Source: Actinernus sp. WN-2022
Taxonomy: Eukaryota > Cnidaria > Anthozoa > Actiniaria > Actinernidae
Assembly: GCA_030867875.1 (NCBI GenBank)
Contig: JAOWCC010000655.1
Coordinates: 6,921,083 to 6,985,082, forward strand
Direction of reading: 5' to 3'
DNA length: 64,000 nt
Position 1 is the first letter of the stretch. The number at the start of each line of letters is the position of its first letter. This document shows positions 38,947 to 51,350 of this stretch, in pieces. The translations under genes were made by a program, and so were the position numbers. Under the pieces are notes generated by a model, which was not told the DNA's origin, did no database searches, and saw only the letters and a program-made list of their open reading frames with translations.

Positions 38947-39589
38947 TAATGGTATTAGATGCGATAATATACCGATTAGATCTGTTTGTTAAAAGGATTT
39001 CTCCTTTTCTGCGTCTTCTGTTAGAAAGTACGGGCTCAAGAGATAAAGCGATAGAGTCAATCTTACCTACAAAATAAGTGTAATGTTCACGAGTACAAGT
39101 TCTGAGTAATTGTTGCTTATGGTCAGATCCTGTTTAAGTGACTTGATATTCTTACAGCATTCTGAGGATAATAGTTTCAGGTGTCGTTGGGCAACATAAC
39201 ACAGAATGTTTTTTCCATTGTTTATAGAAGCAGAAGTTATTAGGTGTAAAGGCTAGTGTGCATTTAGGCATAAGTCCATTTGGTATGAGATTATTGTCGG
39301 TGTAGATTATATACGTTGATGAAATGGTGCTGGTAACGGACGGGTTTTAGCTGGATGCATTTAATGGCGTGGAAGAGCACAGTAAATTTAGGTGTCAGCA
39401 GGTTATAATCAGTAGCAGTGTCCATTAGAGTGGCAGGAGATGGAATAGGGCCAGGATTCGGTTGAACGTCCATACAAATTACGAGAGAGGATCCACCAAG
39501 CGTGATTGCGGCGAGGGAAACGAGTAGGGTGAAGAGTCCTCTTTGTTGTTACGGAGTGAGCCACGATGAGTACATTTAGAGATTGAGTT

Positions 39590-40165
39590 TGCATGAAAGG
39601 AGCCAATGTGTATTCTTCACGAGCTGATGTCCATAGTGGTGAGCCCTTACTCCCCATACTACTACTAAACCATAATTCATTACGGTCTGGGAATACCTTC
39701 TCTCAGACAACTTTAATTGAAATAGCTCTATCATTTGAATTGCAGCATTTGCTTACAAAATTATCAATGAGAAAACACAAATGCTATCCGCCTGCCATAA
39801 ATATTCACTCCTTTAATACAAAATTGGCCGCCAAGCTAAATGTTAGCACACCAAAAACACGAACAAACTATGGAATGCATACTTTGAAGTACATCTCATC
39901 GACAATTTGGGGGAAAATCGACTTTGACTTGAAATGTGCTTGCTCTGATAGTACATTTAAAAACAATTACACAACTGCTATTAAAAAACAAATATAATAT
40001 GTATGAATATTCAGCTTGCCTAAATGAATCTAGTATCTACAATCGTAGGCAGTGGTGACCAACTCGCAAGCTACGCTACTTTGGGCACTGTAATTGTAAC
40101 TGTAATTGTAGTCATTGTGTAAATAGTACAGAGTGCAGAATAAAATTGAATTGAATGAATGAAAT
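39590..40165 (+). pseudogene. 3' end of a non-LTR retrotransposon
   Basis: The frame ends INIHSFNTKLAAKLNVSTPK then RTNYGMHTLKYISSTIWGKI, matching the usual LINE C terminus (YNTR...VP..RTN.G..S..Y.G..IWN). An A-rich tail with AATAAAATTGAATTGAATG repeats follows at about 40140-40165, the expected 3' terminus. No RT core lies upstream, so it is a truncated copy. Confidence 0.7.
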
Positions 40166-40362
40166 GAACTCATTTGGAATCTTAATAACGACTGGAGAAC
40201 ACAACAAAGTAAGACGGCTGTTTAACCCTTCTCATCAGGGATCAAAAGTTAAACAGGGTTGTTAAGTGGTCGAATGAATTTGGCAATGTTAACATGAATT
40301 GAGGGCCTATATTTTAATTTAACAAATAAAAGATGGTTCCCAAGGTGCTATATAACATATTA

Positions 40363-41337
40363 CACTCGTTCTCAATAACACGTGCAGGTTCGAAACGAAA
40401 CTCCTGACTTCGAAGTCGTTTCTGGTGGATGTCAATCAAACGGTTTCCATGGAGTTTGAAGTGAACCGTTGTGAGTAAATTCGGGTAACTAGCATTTTAT
40501 AAACATGGCAAAGTCTTTCCCAAAGTCGCTTAGATGGAGAGTAATCATGCTTAGAGCCAAGGGTTTGCAAAACAGGGAAATCACATAAGCTTTATGTGTG
40601 AGCGAGCGGTTTGTGTATAAGAAATCGCATAAACTTTATGTGTGAGCGAGCGGTTTGTGTATAAGATCAAAATAGGGAAATCACATAAACTTTGTGTGTG
40701 AGCGAGCGGTTTGTGAATAAGATAAAAATAGGGAAATCGCATAAACTTTATGTGTGAGCGAGCGGTTTGTGTATAAGAAATCTGATTGTTTATATACATG
40801 TAGCTTTCAAACTCAAAGGTCTTGGAAAAAGACTTATAGTTATTTTTATTCATCGAGTTGCAGATATGCTCCTTATAAGAGGCCTATTTTTATCGAGCAA
40901 TACCGACCCTCGAGATCTACCTCGACGAGCTCCAGGCATGGATACAACATTCGACAGGGCAAATATATTTTTGGAAACTCTTAGGACATGGATTATCGGC
41001 AATGCTCTCCACTCTCGACTGACATTTCGGTAGGAATTCAAGCAAAAAACAATAGTTTTTCGGCTTAGTATCCGCCATTTCTCTACCTATGTCGCCTCAA
41101 ATTACTTACGATTTCGTTGACCTCCTACACTATTTATGTTTCCTCTACATCTGGGAGTTGTATGGCGACGTTTTCGTGGTATTGAGATTCTGCTTCATCT
41201 CCTTCAGCGTGTCCGTCTTGGAGAATTGCTGATCGAACCAGTGTTGCCATAGAAATATAGTTGAGTGACATCCACCAAATTGACGTTTTCCGTCGGAAAT
41301 TCAATTTCGAACCTGCACGTGTTATTGAGAACGAGTG
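40363..41337. mobile_element. 975-bp TIR transposon remnant with TA flanks
   Basis: Inverted ends CACTCGTTCTCAATAACACG, continuing to a total of about 32 bp, are near-perfect. TA lies on both sides (40361-40362 and 41338-41339). Inside are four tandem units of 44-56 bp around tgtgtgagcgagcggtttgt (40595, 40639, 40695 and 40751). No transposase frame was seen. Confidence 0.8.
40575..40785. repeat. Four-copy minisatellite inside the 975-bp element
   Basis: Units share cataaactttatgtgtgagc and gagcggtttgtgtataag, spaced 44, 56 and 56 bp. Confidence 0.8.
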
Positions 41338-41607
41338 TAATGTTCAAATTTCCTGCACAGTACAAAATCCAGGCATGTGATTGGCTTATGATAGTGCATT
41401 ATTTTTGACCAAGTCTTTTGATCAAATTTTAATTAGGTTTCGATTCAATCTCTTTAACGAGGCATTCTCTCTCATATTGCATCAACCCAATCACCAAGCT
41501 CATCCTTTCAAGCGAGGTAACCAGGGTCTTGCCAGAGCACCAAATCCTTTAGGATTTTCCACTATTCTTTGTGATTTTTCCTTTGGCATGGTTTAGAACA
41601 TGGGCAT

Positions 41608-42022
41608 GTCCAAAACCAAAATTGTCAAGGCTATTGATAGTGACACAAGGGCTCTGCCGGCAAAACATACAAACATTGTTTTCAGTCTCTTCATTTGTCA
41701 ATGAAGATGCAACTGGCTCACTTGCATCACTACTACATGTGGCACTACCACTGCCACTGGCTATATCTTCGATTATGGGTTGATCTGCTGAACGTTTCCT
41801 TGTACTATAATTAAGACAAGAGGTAAACTTTGTATGTGTATAAAGTTATTGCTTAAAATGTAATACTAATTCTCATCTGATATGAAGGAACTGCTGCTGC
41901 TTTTAATAAAATGCATGTCCAGTGTTCCTTTCTAAGCTCATACCAGTAAATGTGTAGAAAGCAATAACAATACATTCAATAATCCTTATCTCTCATAGCA
42001 GCAAAATAAAGCTTTTTAGTTG
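41608..42022. repeat. Dispersed repeat, copy 2
   Basis: Same orientation and text as 20845-21240, with scattered substitutions. As at the first copy, a CCCTAA-rich tandem array lies within 2.5 kb, suggesting that both belong to one repeat family. Confidence 0.68.
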
Positions 42023-42087
42023 TCAGTTAAAAAATACAACACTACAGCCATATATGCGTGCTGTGTCAAGCTGAGAGAGGCCAGGTA

Positions 42088-42880
42088 GGTAGTGAAATAT
42101 TCCAACAGTGGGAATTGGGTTAAATACTCCAGTATTGGTATACTATTTTTGAGTTACCAATATTGGAACAATAAAAAATTGCATACCAACACGGTAATTT
42201 TCTGGCATATCATTGGTATATCAAGACAAATTGATAAAATTAGCCTACATGGTATATCACTGGAACACCAAAAAGATAATATTCCAAATTGGGTTCGGCA
42301 TTGGAAAATTAATGGTATATCATGTGATGTAAACGGATGCTACTCTAGGGAATTATTCCTTGTTCATTCTAATCATAATGCAGTCATGCCTATCTGAATA
42401 AAATTAGTTTCCAAAGAGTCAATTCTCCAGAGTAATGTGTGTTTACATCACCTGAATTGGTGATATATCACCTGAATTGGGTTGCAACCGAGTTAGCCGA
42501 TTACCTCTATTGCTAAATAGTGAAATATTCCAACATTGGGATTTTGGTTACATAATCCAATACTGGTATTGGAACACTAACAAATAGCACACCAACATGA
42601 TAATTTTCTGACATATCATTGGCATATCAAGACAAATTGACAAAATTATCCAAATATCGGTAGTAATTATATATTCCAGTAACTGTACAATCGGCCTTTC
42701 ATCTTGTCTTAAAATTATCCAATATGGTATATCATTGGAATACTAAAAAGATGATATTCCAAAGTTGGGTTCTGGAGAGCTCCAAGTTGGTATAATATTG
42801 TGTTTCATTAGAATATCATTGGTAAATATAAAAATATTCCAACATCGGAAAATGTGTGATATATCAATATTGAGATAACT
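42088..42880. repeat. Two diverged copies of a 0.43-kb repeat
   Basis: gtgaaatattccaacatygg, gataattttctgacatatca and catatcattggcatatcaag recur near 42088-42300 and 42518-42760. Many short ATTGG/CCAAT-type words (ttccaat, tattggta) repeat within it. No coding sequence. Confidence 0.6.
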
Positions 42881-42899
42881 GAGTGATGACAGAAGTAGA

Positions 42900-44215
42900 T
42901 GCAGCATGACCTATGCCTGAGGAAGATATTAACTGTGACACACTTCATGCATAACATCATGATTTATATTTACATTTAGTATTTAGTTTTTATATATGTA
43001 CAATGTAGCTAGCTGCATGACTGTTTACACCTCATAATAATGTATATGTTGCAGGTCAAATTGACTCAGGTTTGGCTATCAATGATTCTAAAAAGGGATT
43101 TATTATTTTTTGGGATTCATAAAAAAAAGATGTTTAGTTTTTTAGGGGGGAGTACTAAAAAAATGTTTTCACCCACCCCTCCCCTACAAAATATGTTTTA
43201 GCAACCCACCCCTCCCCTCCTCTTTCTACATCCCTACTTCTCTTCCTACTACCACCCCCTACTTCTATCACTTTCTTAACCCCCAGACCACTTACATTCA
43301 GGTCACCCATCCATTTACTTACCTCACCCGATCGGGCTTAACTTGGCTGAATCACGAGGAACGCCTGGTAGATATTAATCCAGTGGATTATCGCACTGCG
43401 CCACGAAAGCGCTTGTTGATTTGAACACATCATTTATTCTCCATGTGAGTAATCATGGAACCCAGTCCCTCTCGTTATGCACCCATGCGTACTGCTAACA
43501 AAATCGGACTTGGAAACATCTTTCGAAAAACATGGACGATCGCAATATTAAACCCGGTCCAAACTGTAACACATATGAAGTTTGTGTTGACTGCGTTCTT
43601 TCATGAAAACTGTAGCAATTCAAGAGAAGTAAGAAAGCTAAATCCAGAAAAATACATTGTTTATAGATGATCAGGTGTACTTCATTACGGCTCCACTCGT
43701 ACTTCTCTTCAAAACAAACTGTCTTTTGCAGAGTAATCACTCAGATCACTGACAGATAAAGTAAAGGGAAATGGAAGGGAATTTTAGAAAACAAATCACC
43801 TCTAACATTGTAGCTAGAAGAAGATTTCTACAATTCAAGAGCTAAACAGTATCTCAGTAAAGTAACGAGTGCAGAGGATCTTGGAGTATTACCAGCTCAT
43901 ACTCGTTAGACTCAGCTTTTCAAATGGAATAAAACACAATTGGAAAGTGACTCAAAGAAATGCTGTATTATATTGTCTTGGTCTCTCATCAAAGAATCGC
44001 CCACAGAGGTGTGAAAAGACGCAGGAATAGATAAATGTTCGAGAACTTGCACATAAATAACTCAAAACGTTATCAACAGTTATATTTCACTTTGCCGTTT
44101 CCACGCTGATCGACAGGGCCAGTAATAACAAGCAGATTTACTAAAGCCAGTTAACACCCCACTCCAAGCAAACTCATTCCTAACACTTAATTATAAATTG
44201 ATTTAATAGACCTGT
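42900..44215. other. Intergenic with a C-rich stretch
   Basis: Contains a CCCACCCCTCCCC-rich tract at 43165-43260 and the SINE-like remnant. No gene supported. Confidence 0.3.
43330..43420 (-). repeat. Possible tRNA-derived (SINE-like) remnant
   Basis: On the minus strand GTGGCGCAGTGCGATAATCC looks like a tRNA D-arm/A-box. GCGTTCCTCGTGATTC is in the B-box place but does not match well. No full cloverleaf is seen. Confidence 0.28.
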
Positions 44216-44219
44216 GAAC

Positions 44220-44960
44220 TAATCCAAACCCTAACAGTAACCTCGGTAAACCCAATTGCTCTCTAATTCTGGGTGTTTAGAGCTACTGATAAGTCACTAA
44301 ACAAAATATGCTTCTTCAATGGTCCTGCATGCATGTGAACCAATGCAAAACCTAACCCTACATTTAAAAACACCCTAACCGTCCACAATGGGTGCTCACT
44401 AATTTTCGGTGTTTAGAGCTATAAATATATAGTCACTAATTTATTTAGGGTGTTTAGAACTATTAGTTACTAAATAATACACACTGTAATCCTTCTTCTA
44501 TTATGCTGAGATCTAATACAAATCCTAAACGTGTGCTCACTAATATTATTTAGGTTGTTTACAGCTAGTCACTAAATAATACAGACTGTAACCCTTCTTC
44601 TATTATGCTAACTATTAGTTACTAAATAATACAGACTGTAATCCTTCTTCTATTATGCTGAGATCTAATACAAATCCTAACCCTACATTTAAAAACAGAC
44701 TGTAACCCTTCTTCTATTATGCTAACTATTAGTTACTAAATAATACAGACTGTAATCCTTCTTCTATTATGCTGAGATCTAATACAAATCCTAACCCTAC
44801 ATTTAAAAACACCCTAACCGTCAACAACGTGTGCTCACTAATATTATTTAGGTTGTTTACAGCTAGTCACTAAATAATACAGACTGTAACCCTTCTTCTA
44901 TTATGCTGAGAACTAATCCAAACCCTTCCCCTACATTTAAGAAGACCCTAACCATCAACA
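44220..44960. repeat. Second array of the CCCTAA-containing repeat
   Basis: Related to 19918-20560 (accctacatttaaaaacacc, gtgctcactaat, gtttagagct). Here shorter sub-units (actattagttactaaataat, cttcttctattatgctgaga) are shuffled and duplicated. Confidence 0.7.
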
Positions 44961-45039
44961 ACATAATGTAAGTTCCCTTTTTAGAATCTTGAAAAAATTA
45001 CCTGAAGAAAACAGTGATTACCTTAAACACAATCACCAG

Positions 45040-45165
45040 GTTGAATCAATTTGACCTAGGTTGAATTGACTCAAGGTCAATTTGACCTAGGTTAAATTGA
45101 CTTGGGGTCAATTTGACCTAGGTTAAATTGACTCCGGGTCAATTTGACCTGAGGAGTCAAATTGA
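45040..45165. repeat. Palindromic 35-bp tandem repeat
   Basis: Four units of GGTCAATTTGACCTAGGTT followed by its near-complement (aaattgact). Each is self-complementary around gacctaggt or tcaatttga. A stray copy of the motif is at 43055. Confidence 0.7.
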
Positions 45166-45899
45166 CCTACAACATATACACCCGACTGGGAAATAAACAA
45201 TAGCCAATGTACCTGGAAAGAGCACATGAACGATAATAAAATTTAGTATTACAAAAGAGAACTGATTCAGGTTATTATGGCAGCTCATAATAGAAAATAA
45301 TGTAAATATTAGTTCAATTCAAGAAACTGGAATGTGAACATGCAACCTACACTCTGCCGAGCATGACCATGCGGACGACTGCAAGCATTAGTGATCTTCT
45401 AGATCACAAAGACAATTAACAGTCTTCATCAGTACTGTCAAATGAATCATCAGTACTGACACTTACTATCGAGGCAGTAGAGTTAGAATCTAGCTCGTGT
45501 TCACTATCTTCTACACTCTTCTACACTCTTCTGCTCTATTTGCAACATCTTTCTTTTGTGTAGTATCTTTCATGTTTTGCGTGATGTCCATTTTCATCAC
45601 TTTCTGGTACCTCAGCATCTGTAGATATATCTGCATGGATAACAACAAAATATTAATGTTCAACTTAATTGAGTATCAGACCTGTGGCAAATGCAATGTT
45701 TAGCATTGTTATTGATAAGGTCACATGTGTATATCTCGTGGTTCAAATTTGATCTCAGTTTATTTTTTAACTAGAGATTTTTTTGAAGTATGGATTTTTT
45801 TAAACCAAAAGTAAGTTCTCCTCTGATTTCCTCTGGCCCCCTCCGTCTGCTGTTCACAGTGTCTAAAATTACTGTACAAATTACCGTACTTTCTATTCA

Positions 45900-46000
45900 T
45901 ACGTTAGCTGACACGTCTGTCCATGATGTCCTCTGCCTTGTATACATCGTCTGGAAGATCGTCTTCAACCTCATTTTCACCATCCTTTTCCTGAAATGAT
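45900..46000 (-). other. Acidic exon-like fragment
   Basis: Minus-strand text after a possible acceptor (ATCATTTCAG) reads EKDGENEVEDDLPDDVYKAE then DIMDRRVS, which vaguely resembles the start of a chromodomain. It is short and followed by a stop. Confidence 0.22.
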
Positions 46001-46228
46001 AACATTCGTTCTGTTCCGTCATTCTTAAATCCAAGTTCATACAATCATCCATCATCGCACTTTCCATCATTTCCAAGCTGGACTTTACAAACAAAACTCT
46101 CTTTAACAGATCGTAAAGGGGACATCTTCACGACCTCTGGTATACAGAAGTAATTTATTTATTTTAAGACCTGATATTACAATCATCAGCAGCTGACCTG
46201 GCGCCATGAGTCCTATCACTCCCAGAGT

Positions 46229-46735
46229 TTGCATATTACAGACTGTGTGCCAGAGAATAAACATAACCCAAGTTCAACTACAGGAGATAAACAGGATGAA
46301 GATGATTGTTTATCAAAGAGGAGTGAACAAATAAATGAATTACCAAAACAGTTGGCTGAACTCAACAAGAATTTATACAATAAGAAGCTTAAAAAAGAAA
46401 AGGAATTAGCTATTCACACTTAAAAAACTGATAAAGTTGTGAATCTTTTAACCGGAATTTCAACAAGGGCAGCATTTGATGCTTTGTTTGATATTATAAA
46501 GGGGAATGTAAGAAAGGTTAGGTACTGGACTGTGCCAACAAAGTCAACACGGAAAGGAATTTCAAAAAAAGTCCAAAGAAGTTTGGCCCAAAGAGGCTGC
46601 TCTCCGGAAAAGATGAGTTCCTCATGGCAATGATGAAACTTCGTCTGGGCCTTAACCAATGCTGACTTGGCCCAGAGGTTTTGCTTTTAGAAGGCAAAAT
46701 TCGGAGTCAGCTGAAATATTGTGAATATATATCTC
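46229..46735 (+). pseudogene. Harbinger/ISL2EU-like transposase N-terminal fragment
   Basis: The frames read a Lys/Glu coiled-coil (QINELPKQLAELNKNLYNKK), then LLTGISTRAAFDALFDIIKG and, after a frameshift, KDEFLMAMMKLRLGLNQ and DLAQRF. This matches the helix-turn-helix region upstream of DDE_Tnp_4 transposases (DEFFLTLvRLRLGL..DLA.RF). The catalytic domain is missing. Stops and frameshifts show decay. Confidence 0.6.
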
Positions 46736-46750
46736 TTTCAGCCAACCGGA

Positions 46751-47167
46751 TTAAAAAAGGCGATATGCTTTCCCCTCCTGGTACTCATTCAAGATTCGTT
46801 CATGAAAGTCCACGTCCTTCCCTGGATGATTCGCCATAAGGAATACAGTGATATCACTGTGGAATATTGGTGTCCAGGAAGTCATATTATCGCTTTTCAG
46901 AAGCCAGTTCTCTTTCAGTGTCAATGGATGTGGTAAAGAAACACCAGTTGGCATCTTCAGCAATCAGGTCTTCTCGTTCTTAGTTGTCGCCATACTTTCT
47001 TCGGCAGTCGGTTGGATGTGAATTCCCATCTCCGATGCTGTAAATACACGGGCTACTAATTCGTTCTTGTTTCCAGTAACTTTGAGGTTCCGCTTACTAC
47101 AGTATATTTTTAGCGCGTCAGTACGCCAAGTCTGCACCTCTTCGTAAGTAAGCTCTTCCGAGCTCAT
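46751..47167 (-). pseudogene. SAP-domain protein fragment of a transposon-associated family
   Basis: The N terminus (WRTDALKIYCSKRNLKVTG then NKNELVARVFTASEMGI) fits a SAP DNA-binding motif. After a frameshift HSDITVFLMANHPGKDV and LNEYQEGKAYRLF appear. I associate this order with repetitive cnidarian proteins, often with YqaJ-like nuclease domains. It ends without the catalytic part. The starting ATG at 47167 has a following donor-like context but no confirmed exon. Confidence 0.5.
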
Positions 47168-47394
47168 CGTGAAAATGATCTAAGTTTATAGGAAAAGAAA
47201 ACAAACAAAATATTAGCCTAAAACATAATGTGGTAACCTTAAATCAGAAAAAAACCCATTACTTACCTGTTTAGAAGCCTGCTATCCGGTTTGATAATCT
47301 ACAAATGATGTATTCCAGAAGGAAAGGCACAATACAACTGAAGTAAACAAAGCGAGAGAGAAAAGAGTGAGAGAAATCCAATATGGCTGTGATT

Positions 47395-47668
47395 CGAGAC
47401 TTGGTGCTCACTGAACGCCTCCTGATGCATAGCGCGAGCACCGGAAGCGGAAAACTCTTGATACATGTATTAGAATGGTTAGAGGAGGAAAGAAAATGTC
47501 CAAAGACTGTGGTGGGTTTAGATTTAATATTAAGTTTGTCAACTGCTAGTCTGTGTTCATTGAATCAGTCTATGAGATGTTTAGTTTCACCGATGTATTG
47601 TATGCAGCAGCGATTGCATTGTACCATGCAGATAACGTTACTAGTGTTACATGTGATATTTGACTAAT
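47395..47668 (-). pseudogene. GIY-YIG nuclease fragment (Penelope-like)
   Basis: On the minus strand the text reads CNTSNVICMVQCNRCCIQYI then GETKHLID, a stop, FNEHRLAV and TVFGHFLSSSNH. This matches the GIY-YIG nuclease of Penelope-like elements (C.t.nviY.i.C..C..qYiGet...l..R...H). An in-frame stop marks it as dead. Confidence 0.65.
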
Positions 47669-47699
47669 GAAATGGGGTTTCCCGGTAGAAGAAAAAGTG

Positions 47700-49380
47700 T
47701 AGCTAGCGAGGCCGTGGTGAATGTGTGATTTGTGGTGTTCACACAGAACCAAACCAGTGTGGCGTTCACACAGAACAGAGCCACTATATATTCGATGAAC
47801 TCGATGTATGAGCCAGGGCCGAAATATTTGTGGTGTTGATACAGTTTTAAAAATTGATAAATTTATGAAAAGTAAAATGATCAGTTGATGAGGCTAGTAG
47901 TTGTGACTTATTACAACATTCTTTTTGATTGGCAAGGCCATGACCCACTTATTGTGGAATGAGGTCAGTCAGCTTAAGAACAAATTAAAGTCATTGATAT
48001 CTTCAAGAGTAACCAGTCAACCTATTGATCCTTTTTGGTTGCAGGTTTACTTCCGGAAGATAAAATATTTATACATACATGTTTGCAGAGAACAGTTCTT
48101 TGCAAAAAAAATAACTAAATTGTCTGCTATCTGCCTTAGATTGGTGCACGCCTGCAGAGAGTTAACTGTATACACATGCACGGGCATGGTTGTTCGAAGC
48201 GTGGGTAAGCCCTATGCCAGCAGGGTAAACAGATTGCGATTACAGACTTAGCGCTATCTTAGGGATCAATTTAAGTTTAACCCTTGGTTGCAACAACGTT
48301 TTGGTTTAGAGTGAACACTTCATTGAATCTCTACACTTTCTACCCATGGCCATGTTAAGCAAAAACGTGGGATGATTGGTATCTTGACATCATCCCAGGA
48401 ACTCAGCTTTGAGGAAAAGGGGAAAAAAAACAAGATGCCAAAGCAGGGATTGACCCAGGCATAGAACATTAAGTATTGACTCGACACCACTTCACTCTGT
48501 TATTAATCTTGTTGTTGTCGTCATTGTTAGAAATACACTGTATCTATAGTTACTTACCAATTATGCTCTGGAGTATATGTTTATCAATGCAACCCTTTCC
48601 ATTGGCTCTAGGAAGGGTTTTACCAACGAGTTCTTCATTGCTGTAAAACAAGTTAAGAAGAAAGGGCAAATGCAGAACTGGATTGTTTCCTTCTGGCTTT
48701 TTCAGCGAGGTCACAATGAGCAGGGCCCCTTGGTCCAGGCCCCAAAAGTCACAAAGCTCCTCTTTAAAAAGGAAATTTCGAAAGCCCATAACAAATCGAG
48801 GTTTTTTCCAAAATCAATTTTGTAACCGTTTTTGACTGTTTGTAAGTGCTACGATTTTGTTGAAATGTAAATTATTTTGGCATTGTATGCAAGTTAACCT
48901 GTATCATATAATAGAAATCTACACGTGGTTACAACAACCATTCACTAAAGGACATCCCTACCTATTTGGTGGACTACTACTACTACTGTACAAATGCTTT
49001 AGTTCACAAAGTCCATTGTAAGCAAGCTCTTTATATCAGTGTTCTCACACAATAATATGCTTCTAAGATCCCTAAGAAATGGAGTTGAACAGCTTGATTA
49101 TGCAGAAATTCTCTCTACCTCAAATAAGGTCAAAAAAAAAAATTTGAAGTGAGGCCTTTGAAAATCAAAATCATTCATTTTAAAAGTCTTGAATGAGTCC
49201 AAAGTCCTAATAAATCAGCAAAAGAAGCATTTAAAGTGCCGCCACTACGACGAAATGTGACCATTTCTTTTGCCACTTTTTTGTATTCCATAAAAACAAA
49301 CAGTGGCAGAAATATCCAAATCAGTGAAAAAAGTTTGCAAAGGGGCCAATTAGACCACACATTTTAAAGAGAGTTTACTG
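47700..49380. other. Intergenic region
   Basis: Mostly AT-rich unique sequence. A short direct repeat (tgttcacacagaac) occurs near 47735 and 47765. A 60-80 codon frame on both strands at 48550-48825 has no recognisable content. Confidence 0.3.
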
Positions 49381-49464
49381 TCAAAATCACGCCCGCCATT
49401 ACGCGAATCCGTTCCCGTGGGCGAGGAATTATGGGGTGCCATTCCCGCCATTATTCAGACTTGT

Positions 49465-49765
49465 TCAATTTATAAAATGGAGCCTTGAATTTATAAAATG
49501 GAGCCTTGAATTTATAAAATGGAGCCTTGAATTTATAAAATGGAGCCTTGAATTTATAAAATGGAGCCTTGAGTTTATAAAATGGAGCCTTGAATTTATA
49601 AAATGGAGCCTTGAATTTATAAAATGGAGCCTTGAGTTTATAAAATGGAGCCTTGAATTCATTAAATGGAGCCTGGAATTCATAAAATGGAGCCTGGAAT
49701 GTTATAAACTGGAGCCTTGAATTTATAAAATGGAGCCTTGAATTTATAAAATGGAGCCTTCAATT
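49465..49765. repeat. 21-bp minisatellite, left arm
   Basis: About 14 copies of tttataaaatggagccttga plus one base, with small variants. The reading frame across it (FIKWSLE repeats) is a by-product. Confidence 0.9.
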
Positions 49766-49801
49766 TCTAAAATGCAGCGGTCTGGCACTAGTGGATGAAG
49801 T

Positions 49802-50410
49802 ATGGCGGAGGTGGAATGGGCTGAGACAAAACCTCGTGCTTTCTCAACAGATTCAACAATGGCTGACGATCTGCAGGAAGCTACGCGAATACTCAACAGA
49901 GTAGCTTCTAATTTGAACAATAGCTCGAGCCATTTATCCAATAATTTATACGAGGCCCGTAATCCACGATTTGTTCCAACTGCTCCTCAATCTCATGCTT
50001 CTTCAAGTGGAACCTTCACGTCCGAACTGATGAGTCTTTATCCTCATCACCTGTCTAGAAGCAATGGCGGACGCTCACGGACATCTTCGACGACTACAAC
50101 CGCTAATAAAAGGAAAAGAAGTGATATAGTCGACCAGCGAAATTGAAAGAAATCGTAAGGAAATTTGTCTGCCTCTCGGATAAAGATCAGATCGAAGCGC
50201 CAGATGCGGAAGAGTCGAGGGAACTGCTGATTTCTGACATGGGAACTGCTGATTTCTGACATGGGAGAGAAAAAGCTGTCAATAGCAAAGGAGGCATGTG
50301 AAAGCGAGGTTCGAGAGGTAATGGTACAAAAGTTTCCGAAGCTGAAACAAGCTGGCGGCTTTGAATTTATGTATGCTGAATCAAGAAAGAGAGAACTTAA
50401 AGTCATCCCA
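49802..50410 (+). pseudogene. Gene fragment in left arm (G2E3-like N-terminal region, tentative)
   Basis: The frame reads MADDLQEATRILNRVASNLN, SELMSLYPHHLSRSNGGRSR then, after a frameshift, FVCLSDKDQIEAPDAE and MGEKKLSIAKEACESEVREV with FPKLKQAGGFEFMYAESRKR. The last part resembles a segment in expanded cnidarian proteins related to G2E3/HECT ligases (FPKL...GGFELLR). The label is from memory. The same segment is present in reverse in the other arm. Confidence 0.45.
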
Positions 50411-50552
50411 CCAAATAAATCTTACCCATTTTCAACTCCACATCATTCATAGCACGAGTCTAAATACACCTGAGCTAAATGGATAATTTTGCAAATTTGT
50501 AAGTGCTTTTCAAGTGATCTTTCGAAGTGGTGGGGTATTCTGCAATCTAGCC

Positions 50553-51060
50553 TAAATTCAAAGCCGCCAGCTTGTTTCAGCTTCGGAAACTTTTGTACCA
50601 TTACCTCTCGAACCTCGCTTTCACTTGCCTCCTTTGCTATTGACAGCTTTTTCTCTCCCATGTCAGAAATCAGCAGTTCCCTCGACTCTTCCGCATCTGG
50701 CGCTTCGATCTGATCTTTATCCGAGAGCAGACAAATTTCCTTACGATTTCTTTCAATTTCGCTGGTCGACTATCACTTCTTTTCCTTTTATTAGCGGATG
50801 TAGTCGTCGAAGATGTCCGTGAGCGTCCGCCATTGCTTCTAGACCGGTGATGAGGATAAAGACTCATCAGTTCGGACGTGAAGGTTCCACTTGAAGAAGC
50901 ATGAGATTGAGGAGCAGTCTGGAACAAATCGTGGATTACGGGCCTCGTATAAATTATTGGATAAATGGCTCAAGCTATTGTTCAAATTAGAAGCTACTCT
51001 GTTGAGTATTCGCGCAGCTTCCTGCAGATCGTCAGCCATTACGAGGTTTTGTCTCAGCCC
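50553..51060 (-). pseudogene. Inverted second copy of the gene fragment in the right arm
   Basis: The minus strand carries the same text (MADDLQEAARILNRVASNLN; MGEKKLSIAKEASESEVREV) with a few differences. The frameshift positions differ slightly from the left arm, so the two arms have diverged since formation. Confidence 0.45.
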
Positions 51061-51119
51061 ATTCCACCTCCGCCATACTTCATCCACTAGTGCCAGACCG
51101 CTGCATTTTAGAAACCGAG

Positions 51120-51350
51120 GGCTCCATTTTATAAATTGAAGGCTCCATTTTATAAATTCAAGGCTCCATTTTATAAATTGAAGGCTCCATTTTATAAACT
51201 CAAGGCTCCATTTTATAACATTCCAGGCTCCAGTTTATGAATTCAAGGCTCCATTTAATAAATTCAAGGCTCCATTTTATAAACTCAAGGCTCCATTTTA
51301 TAAATTCAAGGCTCCATTTTATAAACTCAAGGCTCCATTTTATAAATTGA
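51120..51350. repeat. 21-bp minisatellite, right arm (inverted)
   Basis: About 11 copies of the complementary unit (aaggctccattttataaatt). Copy number differs from the left arm. Confidence 0.9.

Larger units (their letters stand above)
35150..39560 (-). pseudogene. Penelope-like (RT upstream region) coding remnant, interrupted by three insertions
   Basis: On the minus strand a leader with a hydrophobic stretch and DVQPNPGP (a 2A-like motif, near 39473) is followed, after a gap, by segments around 39080-38950, 37479-37030 and 35210-35150. The later ones read TLSQDEIFILARGLTFCPT, RYINWPEVTADTHVFSHRM, NLSNSERKSIHRL and QRQDIVIKP, then VVMNMSQGH after a frameshift. These resemble the region before the reverse transcriptase core in Penelope-like elements. 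The RT core itself is missing. The TAA-type MITEs and the TTAA element are inserted in it. Family label from memory. Confidence 0.5.

Noticed and set aside
49436..49720. 94-codon frame of FIKWSLE repeats
   Set aside because: Product of a 21-bp minisatellite whose unit happens to be a multiple of three.
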